DNA of 23,206 nucleotides. It comes from UBA6100 sp049658145 (GTDB taxonomy: Bacteria > Actinomycetota > Coriobacteriia > Anaerosomatales > Anaerosomataceae). The stretch's first letter is position 1; the number at the start of each line of letters is the position of its first letter. A program made the translations under genes and the position numbers. Below are positions 13,554-19,637 of this stretch, piece after piece. The notes under the pieces were generated by a model. That model ran no database searches. It saw nothing but the letters and a program-made list of their open reading frames with translations, and was not told the DNA's origin. The DNA is taken from NCBI GenBank assembly GCA_049658145.1, contig JBASOJ010000103.1, positions 1 through 23,206 of the forward strand, read 5' to 3'.

Positions 13554-14941
13554 CGGCGCTTGCGAGCCCAGGAGGGCTCGATGCCGAGTTCCTCGCGGTA
13601 CTTGGCTACGGTACGGCGAGCCACGTCGATCCCGTCAGCCTTGAGCGCGTCCGCGAGCCGCTGGTCCGACAGTGGGCTGGCGGGTTCTTCGGCGGCGAGC
13701 AGATCGCGAAGGCGCTGCTTCACGGTCGTCGACGCGACATCCATCCCCGTGCTCGACCGGTAGCCGCCCGAGAAGAAGTGCTTGAGCTCGAACAACCCGT
13801 ACGGAGTGGCCATGTACTTGCCGGTCACGCCGCGGCTCACGGTCGAGAGGTGCACCCCGATCTCGCCAGCAACGTCCTCGAGCCGCAGCGGGCGCAGATC
13901 GCCCTTGCCATCCTCGAAGAAGTCCTGCTGCACCTCGAGCACTATCTGGGCTATGCGGCTCACGGTGTCCTTGCGGCGATCGACGTTGCGCATGAACGAC
14001 TCGGCCTGGCGGATCTTGTCCTTGAGGTACCGGCGCGTCTCATCGTCGGTGGACGAGCCGGAGCGCAACATCGAGCGGTAGCGGGGACTCACGCGCAGTG
14101 TGGGCACCGCTTCGCTGTTGGGGATCACCAGCCACTCGTCGCCGAACCGGCGGAGCGTGACATCGGGAACGACGTACCCCGGCGCAGGCCCGGGCGAGAA
14201 CGCGCCCGCGGGGCGCGGGTTGAGCAGGCGAAGGGTCTCGACGGTCTCGCGCACCTCGGCCTCGCTCGCATCCACCGCGCGCCCGATCTTTCGGAAGTGG
14301 TTCACCGCGACGTCGTCGAGGTGATGCTCGATGATCGTCGTGAGGATGGGCGACGTGACGCCGATGACCTCGGCCTGCAGAAGCAGCGCCTCCTTCACCG
14401 AACGCGCGCCGACGCCTGGCGGGTCGAGCTGCTGTACCACCCGGAGCGCCTCCTCGGCGACCTGGCCGCTCACACCGGTGATCCGCGCGATCTCGGCACA
14501 GTCGCTCACGAAGAAGCCGTCCTCATCGAGCGAACCCACGATCGCCCGCGCGGCAAGCTCCACCTCGTCGGTGATGTCGAGCATGCCGAGCTGCTCGAGC
14601 AGGTAGTCCCCGAAACTCATCACGCCGCCGACGAAGTCCTCCGAGTTCACTTCCTCGACGTTAGGGTCACGGGGACCCGAGCCGTCCATGCTCTCGAGCT
14701 CCTCATACTGATCGAGCCACTCATCCCATGAACGCTCGTCCTCGGGATCCTCGTCGCGCTGTTCCTCGACCTCGGAGTCAAAATCGTCCTCTTCGACCTC
14801 GAGGACCGGGTTCTCGAGCAGCTCGGTCTCGATCAGCGTCTGGAGCTCGGCGACGGGCATGGCGAGCATGCTCAGCCCCTGGTAGACCTGGGGTGAGAGT
14901 GTGACCTTCTGCCGCAGTTCTGGCCGGTGCGTGAGATCCAT
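13550..14941 (-). CDS. rpoN: RNA polymerase sigma-54 factor
   Basis: RpoN directs core RNA polymerase to -24/-12 promoters and requires an AAA+ activator to open them. The 463-residue product has region I (1-50: LSPQVYQGLSMLAMPVAELQ, ELLENPVLE), an acidic region II (50-85), the core-binding domain (about 110-290), an HTH (LEDVAGEIGVHLSTVSR, 354-370) and the diagnostic RpoN box ARRTVAKYRE (441-450). Length matches the family. The ATG at 14941 has GAGG 5 bases upstream; a longer frame to 15079 adds 46 unconserved residues inside the transporter gene. Its stop overlaps the kinase start by 4 bases. A near-consensus sigma-54 promoter lies directly upstream, implying self-regulation. Confidence 0.96.
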   Translation of the reverse strand: MDLTHRPELRQKVTLSPQVYQGLSMLAMPVAELQTLIETELLENPVLEVEEDDFDSEVEEQRDEDPEDERSWDEWLDQYEELESMDGSGPRDPNVEEVNSEDFVGGVMSFGDYLLEQLGMLDITDEVELAARAIVGSLDEDGFFVSDCAEIARITGVSGQVAEEALRVVQQLDPPGVGARSVKEALLLQAEVIGVTSPILTTIIEHHLDDVAVNHFRKIGRAVDASEAEVRETVETLRLLNPRPAGAFSPGPAPGYVVPDVTLRRFGDEWLVIPNSEAVPTLRVSPRYRSMLRSGSSTDDETRRYLKDKIRQAESFMRNVDRRKDTVSRIAQIVLEVQQDFFEDGKGDLRPLRLEDVAGEIGVHLSTVSRGVTGKYMATPYGLFELKHFFSGGYRSSTGMDVASTTVKQRLRDLLAAEEPASPLSDQRLADALKADGIDVARRTVAKYREELGIEPSWARKRR

Positions 14942-14966
14942 CGGAGCCTCTGAGGGGGGGCGTCGC

Positions 14967-14983
14967 AAGCAAACAACGTACCA
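14967..14983 (-). promoter_or_regulatory. Sigma-54 (-24/-12) promoter of rpoN operon
   Basis: The minus strand reads TGGTACGTTGTTTGCTT, fitting TGGYACG-N4-TTGCW with GG and GC exactly 10 bases apart. The predicted start is near 14957, only 16 bases before the rpoN ATG and just upstream of its SD. It lies in the 49-base gap after the EamA transporter gene. Confidence 0.78.
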
Positions 14984-14990
14984 CAGGCGA

Positions 14991-15995
14991 TTATGCTCGT
15001 GGCGCCGCGTGCCCAAACCGCTCGTCGGCCACGACGGGCATCTCCGCGGGCATGCGTGTCCGGAACTGGGAAAGCACAACCGCGGCGATGACGAGAGCGC
15101 CCCCGAGCAACTGCAGCCAGCCGAGGTGCTCGGAGAAGATGAACCACGCCGCGATACCGGCGATCACCGGCTCGACGGTCGAGGTGACCGAGGCCTGCGT
15201 CGCCTCGATAAGATGCAAGGCCTTGAGGAACGCGCCGAACGGGATGATCGTGCTCACCACCGCGAGCACGATCACGGCGAGAAGGGCGCGCCAGTCCGAG
15301 AGCAGGGCGATGACCCGCTCCGGCCCCCCGAGAAAGACCAGCCAGAATAGGGTGGCCGCGACCAGGCCGTAGGTGAGCAGCGTCCACGGCGCGAAGCGGT
15401 GCGCTGCATAGCGCCCCATCAGAGAGTAGCCGGCGAAGAACAGTGCGGATGCGAGCCCCCAGAACAGGCCCTCCCCGGACACCGACAGGCCCTCGCCGCC
15501 GATCACTCCCACCATCAGCGCGCACCCGGTCACACTCAGTCCCACCGCGACCGGCAGCGCCCAGGTGGGGCGCTCGCCCAGGAACGCCACCGAGACGAGC
15601 AACACGACGACCGGCGCCAGGTACTCGAGGAGGATCGCGGTGGCCACACCCGTGAGCGATATCGTCTTGAAGTAGGCGAAGTGCACGAGCGCAAGACCGA
15701 ACACCCCGAAGAACGCCAGGAACGGCAGGTCTCTACCGCGCACCCGAAGCAGGTCGCGCCGCCGCACGAGCAGGTAGGCGAACGCGATGAGTGCCGAGAC
15801 GACCGCCCTGGCGGCGGAGAGCACCAGCGGATCGACGGCGATGCCGAGTGGCGGAAACGGCCAGGCCGCCGTGGCGGGGCCGGGCGCGGTGAACAGCCAC
15901 TTGGCGATGAGACCACCGCCTGCCCAGCACGCAGCGGCCGCCAGGACTAGAACGTACCCCTCGGCGCGGCGCCCTGCTTCACTCTCACGTGCCAT
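14991..15995 (-). CDS. EamA-family (DMT) transporter, ten membrane segments
   Basis: This 334-residue permease belongs to the drug/metabolite transporter superfamily, whose members often export amino acids, cysteine metabolites, nucleosides or drugs. Two five-helix EamA repeats are visible (about 12-145 and 170-310), with typical motifs LLEYLAPVVVLLVS in the first and ASVTSTVEPVIAGIAAW in the second. The ATG at 15995 shares one base with the CDF stop (TGATG), so translation is coupled and no separate promoter is needed. The SD is weak, fitting coupling. The substrate is unknown; the shared transcript with a CDF exporter under a CsoR/CstR-type operator suggests a stress or detoxification role. 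Confidence 0.9.
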   Translation of the reverse strand: MARESEAGRRAEGYVLVLAAAACWAGGGLIAKWLFTAPGPATAAWPFPPLGIAVDPLVLSAARAVVSALIAFAYLLVRRRDLLRVRGRDLPFLAFFGVFGLALVHFAYFKTISLTGVATAILLEYLAPVVVLLVSVAFLGERPTWALPVAVGLSVTGCALMVGVIGGEGLSVSGEGLFWGLASALFFAGYSLMGRYAAHRFAPWTLLTYGLVAATLFWLVFLGGPERVIALLSDWRALLAVIVLAVVSTIIPFGAFLKALHLIEATQASVTSTVEPVIAGIAAWFIFSEHLGWLQLLGGALVIAAVVLSQFRTRMPAEMPVVADERFGHAAPRA

Positions 15996-16933
15996 CAGAG
16001 CCGGCCGTCCTGTTCCTGCTCCGCGGTCTTACGCTGCTGATAGTCATCGTATGGCTCCAGGTGGGCGATCACGTCGCGCACCTCGGCGAAGTCCTCGGCA
16101 ACCGCCTGCTCCACCCGCTCGGCGATCGCGTGACCCTCGGCAACCGTCACATTCGGGTCGACTTGCACGTGCAGGTCCACGTAGACGTCGCTCTCCGTTC
16201 CCCGCGTGCGTACGTCGTGCAGGCCCCTCACGCCCTTGACCGCGAGTACCACCGTGCTCACGTCCGCAGGCGCCAGTCGCGCCGTATCCGCGAGCGAGGA
16301 GCCCGCCGAGGCGAGGACGCGTATGCCGGTGACGATGATGAAGCCGGCGACCACCAGACCGAGGACCGGGTCCGCGATCGGGAAGCCGAGCCGCACTGCG
16401 ACCAGGCCGCCGATGACACCGAGCGTGACCAGTACGTCACTTCCCGTGTGGCTCGCATCCGCCTTGAGGATCTCACTGCCGAGCCGGTTCCCGGCCCGCC
16501 GCTCCATAGTGGTCACCACAAGGTTGACCGCGAGCGTCACGAGCATGACGACGAAACTCATCGCGTCAACCGCCGGTCCCTCGCCCGGATGCGCCAGCCG
16601 CTCGATCGCCGAGGAGCCGACCCTCCACGCGGCGAACAGCAGCAGCGCACCGATCGCAGCCGAGGCGAACGTCTCATACTTGCCGTGCCCGTAGGGATGA
16701 CCGCGGTCCGCGGGACGGGCCGCGACGCTCAGCCCGATCAATCCGATGATGTTGGAGGTGCCGTCGAACATCGAGTGGAAGCCATCGGCGGTGACCGAGA
16801 CCGAGTCGATCAGCAGACCATAGACGAGTTTCGCCGCGGCTACGCCGATGTTGAGCGCAAGGACCCACCACAGAACGCGCCGGACGGCACGTATGCGGTC
16901 ATCACTTGCTGCGCGAGGCTCTGTGTACCCCAT
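15995..16933 (-). CDS. Cation diffusion facilitator (CDF) metal exporter
   Basis: This 312-residue metal/proton antiporter exports divalent ions such as Zn, Fe, Mn or Co from the cytoplasm. Six membrane segments are followed by a cytoplasmic metal-sensing domain (about 225-300, VYVDLHVQVDPNVTV). The transport site is formed by His53 and Asp57 (HSMFD) in TM2 and His162 and Asp166 (HTGSD) in TM5, a HxxxD-HxxxD pattern common in Zn/Mn-type members. HPYGHGKYE (79-87) is the family signature. ATG 16933 has AGGGG 5 bases upstream; a longer frame to 17053 would run through the operator. The EamA gene follows with coupled translation. It is divergent from the CsoR/CstR-type gene across 95 bases containing an operator. 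Confidence 0.92.
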   Translation of the reverse strand: MGYTEPRAASDDRIRAVRRVLWWVLALNIGVAAAKLVYGLLIDSVSVTADGFHSMFDGTSNIIGLIGLSVAARPADRGHPYGHGKYETFASAAIGALLLFAAWRVGSSAIERLAHPGEGPAVDAMSFVVMLVTLAVNLVVTTMERRAGNRLGSEILKADASHTGSDVLVTLGVIGGLVAVRLGFPIADPVLGLVVAGFIIVTGIRVLASAGSSLADTARLAPADVSTVVLAVKGVRGLHDVRTRGTESDVYVDLHVQVDPNVTVAEGHAIAERVEQAVAEDFAEVRDVIAHLEPYDDYQQRKTAEQEQDGRL

Positions 16934-16942
16934 GGCATCCCC

Positions 16943-16971
16943 TTGCCGTACATACCCCCTAGGGGTATATT
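16943..16971 (+). promoter_or_regulatory. Promoter of the CsoR/CstR-family gene
   Basis: TTGCCG (16943-16948) and TATATT (16966-16971) are 17 bases apart, matching 4 and 5 of 6 consensus bases. Transcription would start near 16978, about 50 bases before the ATG at 17029. The repressor dyad fills the spacer and touches the -10, the same layout as the thioredoxin promoter. Confidence 0.6.
16952..16968. promoter_or_regulatory. CsoR/CstR-type operator, copy 1
   Basis: This perfect dyad, ATACCCC-CTA-GGGGTAT, is the C-tract/G-tract form bound by CsoR and CstR repressors. It lies between the divergent CDF and repressor genes and can control both. A partial copy (TACCCCATGG, 16926-16935) overlaps the CDF start codon. 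Confidence 0.8.
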
Positions 16972-17028
16972 GACGAGCACAAACCATTCGATTGTACGCC
17001 AGCGCTGCACCCGTGCAAGGAGACTCCC

Positions 17029-17331
17029 ATGGATAAGCCCGCCGGCATCGCACTCACTCCCACCGAGGAGGAGCGCAAGCGCATCATCAACCGGCTCCGT
17101 CGGCTCGAAGGTCAGATTCGCGGACTGCAGACGATGGTGGAGACGGGTACGGACTGCGAGGCCGTGCTCACGCAGATCATGGCGGCAAAGTCGGCGCTCA
17201 ACCAGGTCGGCCTGCACATCATCGGCTACTCGATGAAGACCTGCCTCGTGGACGACAGCATCAAGGACCGTGACGAGCTCATCGACGAGGCGATCAAGGT
17301 CTTCCTCAAGTACTCCAGTTGCGTTCAGTAG
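17029..17331 (+). CDS. CsoR/CstR-family repressor, CstR-like cysteine pattern
   Basis: This 100-residue all-helical repressor of the CsoR/RcnR/CstR family has the signature RLRRLEGQIRGLQTMVE (22-38) and TQIMAAKSALNQVG (48-61). The family senses copper, nickel or cobalt, formaldehyde, or sulfane sulfur. Copper CsoR needs Cys, then His 25 residues later, then Cys 4 further on. Here these positions are Cys43, Ser68 and Cys72. The Cys-Cys spacing of 29 without the His matches the persulfide sensor CstR as I recall its sequence, so low-valent sulfur sensing is favoured over copper. A further Cys98 is near the C-terminus. The ATG at 17029 has AAGGAG 6 bases upstream. Operators lie in its own promoter and in the thioredoxin promoter. 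Confidence 0.9.
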   Translation: MDKPAGIALTPTEEERKRIINRLRRLEGQIRGLQTMVETGTDCEAVLTQIMAAKSALNQVGLHIIGYSMKTCLVDDSIKDRDELIDEAIKVFLKYSSCVQ

Positions 17332-17347
17332 CGGTTCCCTGCCGCTA
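17329..17347. terminator. Small hairpin formed by two convergent stop codons
   Basis: TAGCGG and CCGCTA pair across a 7-base loop. The outer TAG is the stop codon of the repressor gene on the plus strand, and its partner CTA is the TAG stop of the DUF302 gene on the minus strand. It is a weak 6-base-pair stem but sits exactly between convergent genes only 13 bases apart. Confidence 0.4.
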
Positions 17348-17704
17348 GACGCACGCCGCGTCCACGAGCGACACCACGGAGGCTTCGGCCTCGGCATCCA
17401 TCGCACTGTCTGTGGTGCCGATCTCCTGCCACAGCGCCACCGGCCTTATCGCGCTGACCCAGACCACATCGCCTTCGGTGTAGACGTGCATCTTGCACAG
17501 GTCGACCGACCTCTCCGCCGAACCGATGTCGAACACCATGAGCGGCTGGATCTCGAACCCCTTGGTCGCCAGCGTGGCCTGCAGGTCATGACAGCGGACA
17601 ACGTCGAAGCCGTGCGAGCGTACGGACCGCTCCACGGCTTCGACCATCTCGGAGAAGGGTCTGCGCCCCTCTCGTCTATACGTGAACTCCATCGCCACCG
17701 CCAT
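17345..17704 (-). CDS. DUF302 domain protein
   Basis: This 119-residue soluble protein fits the DUF302 family, whose biochemical role is not established. The N-terminal half (FTYRREGRRPFSEMVEAVERSVRSHGFDVV) and the DLQATLATKGFE segment match the family pattern. The middle contains CKMHVYTEGDVVWVSAIRP, and there are two further cysteines (in VRCHDL and near the C-terminus). The start at 17704 has GAGG about 10 bases upstream; an alternative ATG at 17692 (MEFTY) has no better SD. It follows the FmdB-like gene by 32 bases in the thioredoxin operon, so it may take part in thiol or sulfur stress handling. That role is inferred from context only. Confidence 0.72.
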   Translation of the reverse strand: MAVAMEFTYRREGRRPFSEMVEAVERSVRSHGFDVVRCHDLQATLATKGFEIQPLMVFDIGSAERSVDLCKMHVYTEGDVVWVSAIRPVALWQEIGTTDSAMDAEAEASVVSLVDAACV

Positions 17705-17736
17705 GCCGGGCGCACCTCACGGGCGGCAGGCTATCC

Positions 17737-17931
17737 TCAACTGAAGCCGCCCCTCGGCACGCAGGCCGAACCGGAATCACTCGCACGGGTCACGAAACCC
17801 CCGCCGACCCCTGACGCGACCTTTGTCGACCCGCACTCGGGACACACCCGGTCCGCATCGCGCAAGAGGCGCATCAGAAAGCGGTCGAACTCATGTCCGC
17901 ACTCCAGGCAGCGAAGCTCGTACGTCGGCAT
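17737..17931 (-). CDS. FmdB-type zinc-ribbon protein
   Basis: This 64-residue protein begins MPTYELRCLECGHEF and has a zinc ribbon formed by Cys8, Cys11, Cys30 and Cys33, then a Gly/Ser-rich tail with one extra Cys. This is the putative regulatory protein FmdB family, small zinc ribbons found widely and of unclear role. The ATG at 17931 lies 9 bases after the thioredoxin stop, with GGAG very close to the start. It is clearly in the same operon as thioredoxin, so it is probably expressed under the same repressor. Confidence 0.85.
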   Translation of the reverse strand: MPTYELRCLECGHEFDRFLMRLLRDADRVCPECGSTKVASGVGGGFVTRASDSGSACVPRGGFS

Positions 17932-17940
17932 AGCTCCGGA

Positions 17941-18264
17941 TCACACCAAACCGAACTCGCGGCCGAGTGCATCGGCCCCACGCGCACCCACTACCTGGGT
18001 AACCAGAGTACCACCTTCGAACTTGGCGATGGTGGGGATGCTCATGATGCCGTACTTGATAGCCACGTCACGGGCCTCATCGACGTTCACCTTGACGAAC
18101 GAGACGCGGTCCCCAACCTTCCCCGCAAGCTTCTCGAGCTCGGGGGCGACCATCCGGCACGGACCGCACCACGGCGCCCAGAAGTCGACGACGACAGGCT
18201 TGGCTGAATCGAGCACCTCGACCTGGAACTGCGCTTCACTGATCTCGCGTACTGTCTCACTCAC
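17941..18264 (-). CDS. trxA: Thioredoxin
   Basis: This 107-residue classical cytoplasmic thioredoxin reduces protein disulfides and can also reduce persulfides. The active site WCGPC is at 32-36 and the cis-proline is in SIPT (77). The GTG at 18264 is chosen: GGAG lies 6 bases upstream and length is then standard. A longer in-frame ATG at 18315 lies within the operator and upstream of the predicted transcription start, so it cannot be used. The gene leads an operon with FmdB-like and DUF302 genes. Its promoter carries an ATACCCC-AT-GGGGTAT dyad in the spacer, so it is probably repressed by the CsoR/CstR-type protein encoded at 17029. No thioredoxin reductase is in the window. Confidence 0.93.
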   Translation of the reverse strand: MSETVREISEAQFQVEVLDSAKPVVVDFWAPWCGPCRMVAPELEKLAGKVGDRVSFVKVNVDEARDVAIKYGIMSIPTIAKFEGGTLVTQVVGARGADALGREFGLV

Positions 18265-18303
18265 GGGAATCTCCTCCTCGTCAGGGTTGATCTTCGGTTC
18301 GTC

Positions 18304-18331
18304 AGTATACCCCATGGGGTATCCTTGTCAA
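18304..18331 (-). promoter_or_regulatory. Promoter of thioredoxin operon
   Basis: On the minus strand TTGACA (18331-18326, perfect) and TATACT (18309-18304, 5 of 6) are 16 bases apart. Transcription would start near 18297, giving a leader of about 33 bases. This is the best housekeeping-type promoter in the window, and its spacer is almost filled by the repressor dyad. Confidence 0.8.
18307..18322. promoter_or_regulatory. CsoR/CstR-type operator, copy 2
   Basis: This perfect dyad, ATACCCC-AT-GGGGTAT, has arms identical to copy 1 at 16952-16968, but the centre is one base shorter. It overlaps the thioredoxin -10 by three bases and the spacer, so bound repressor would block RNA polymerase. Confidence 0.8.
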
Positions 18332-18395
18332 GGTGTGAGCGTGGCGCGACACGCGCACATACACTATCGTCTTGCCCGGAAGGGAGCTCGTGCAC

Positions 18396-19637
18396 GTGGC
18401 ATCCTGGCTCGCACTCCTGGCCGGCTGTGTCATCTTCGGGGCCGCGGTCGTTGCGGCGCTCGTGCTGTCGCGCACCGTGGCTCCCCTCGCCAGCATCACC
18501 GGACTCGCCGGTCTCGTGGGCGCCCTCGACGCCTTCGGCATCCTTGCGGCACGCTACGACTCCTTCGAGGCCGTCGCCGCGGCGACATTCGTGCTGCTCG
18601 CAGGTACCGCTGCGGGCTTCGCGGTCGCGGCCACGGCACTCCCCCACCTCGCGCCCCGTACCCGCCCGGTCACCATGCCCGGATCCGCAACGAACGCGTC
18701 TCACGATGCCGTCGTGCTCCTGGCGTGCGCTGAGCCGGAGCGCTACGACCCCCGTGCGGTCGCTCTCCGCCAGAACCTGCTCGCCGAGAGCGCCGAGATC
18801 GAGGTGCCGACCACCGCGCTCCCGTTCGTGTTCTACGCGGACAAGGCGCGATACCGCGCCGTGGGGGGACGCGCGCCCGGCTCGGACGTCATGCGCGAAC
18901 TCGTCACGCGGGTGGCCGCCTGCCTCGGTGATCGCGTGGGCGACGTCGAGCCGGCCTGGTCTCACAACCCTGCCTCGCTCACGCTCACGATCGCGCGCCT
19001 TGCGGCCAAGGGCGCCACCAAAGTGAGCGTCGTGGTCCTCGGCGCTTCGGAGTCGGCACCCCTCGAGGCCGCACGCGCCGTCCTGGACCGCTCGCTGCGT
19101 GATGGTGATGGACCTGCGGTGCACTTCGGTCCCCCGGTGTGGAACGACCGCTGCCTTCCCGACCGGCTGGCCGCACGCGTGCTGGCGCTCACGGAGGGCG
19201 TATCCCACGCCGAAGTCGGCGTCGTACTCGTGGACCAGGGGCTACCGCCCGTGTGGGAGCGGCGTTACTCCTCCGCGGGAAACGTTGAGAACTACTTCGA
19301 CCAGCGCGTGCGCATGCTGCTGTGTGAGGCGGGACTCGCCGAGCAGCACGTCCGCATCGCGTGGCTGGACTGGCAGGCTCCCAATGTCACCGAGGTGGTC
19401 CGCCACCTTGCGGCGCTCGGATGCACACGCATCGTGGTCGCCGCTGCGACGATAGCCCTGCCCACGCTCGAGACGGCGCTCGATCTGAGGCACGCGATCT
19501 CACTCGCACGGGTGCCGGAGAGCGTGCACGTGATGACACTCGCCCCCTGGGGCGGCGACGAGGCGTTCGTGAACGCGGTGTGTGCGAGCGCGCTGGAGCC
19601 CCTCGAGCAAGCCGCAACGGGAGAACCGAGGCGTTAG
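18396..19637 (+). CDS. Membrane-anchored ferrochelatase-like protein lacking catalytic His
   Basis: This protein of about 413 residues has three membrane segments (about 4-25, 30-52 and 57-82) and then a soluble domain resembling ferrochelatase (HemH). YRAVGGRAP recalls the HemH YRxIGGxSP segment, AWSHNPASLTLTIARL and PTLETALDL recall later segments, and the Glu in LETAL matches the conserved catalytic Glu. The usual active-site His of the SAHSLP/SAHGLP motif is replaced: the equivalent reads LVDQGLP. True bacterial ferrochelatases are soluble or peripheral and about 310-350 residues, so both the anchor and the substitution are unusual. It may be inactive, a metal sensor, or act on another tetrapyrrole. 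The start is GTG 18396 with GGGAG 9 bases upstream; TTG 18372 or GTG 18390 are alternatives. It shares its upstream region with the thioredoxin operon. Confidence 0.68.
   Translation: MASWLALLAGCVIFGAAVVAALVLSRTVAPLASITGLAGLVGALDAFGILAARYDSFEAVAAATFVLLAGTAAGFAVAATALPHLAPRTRPVTMPGSATNASHDAVVLLACAEPERYDPRAVALRQNLLAESAEIEVPTTALPFVFYADKARYRAVGGRAPGSDVMRELVTRVAACLGDRVGDVEPAWSHNPASLTLTIARLAAKGATKVSVVVLGASESAPLEAARAVLDRSLRDGDGPAVHFGPPVWNDRCLPDRLAARVLALTEGVSHAEVGVVLVDQGLPPVWERRYSSAGNVENYFDQRVRMLLCEAGLAEQHVRIAWLDWQAPNVTEVVRHLAALGCTRIVVAAATIALPTLETALDLRHAISLARVPESVHVMTLAPWGGDEAFVNAVCASALEPLEQAATGEPRR

Noticed and set aside
13550..15079. Longer RpoN with 46 extra N-terminal residues
   Set aside because: The extension lies upstream of the sigma-54 promoter and inside the EamA gene, is Cys/Pro/Arg-rich and unlike region I; the ATG at 14941 has an SD.
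17941..18315. Longer thioredoxin starting at ATG 18315
   Set aside because: That ATG is part of the operator dyad and upstream of the predicted transcription start; the GTG at 18264 has a good SD and gives standard length.
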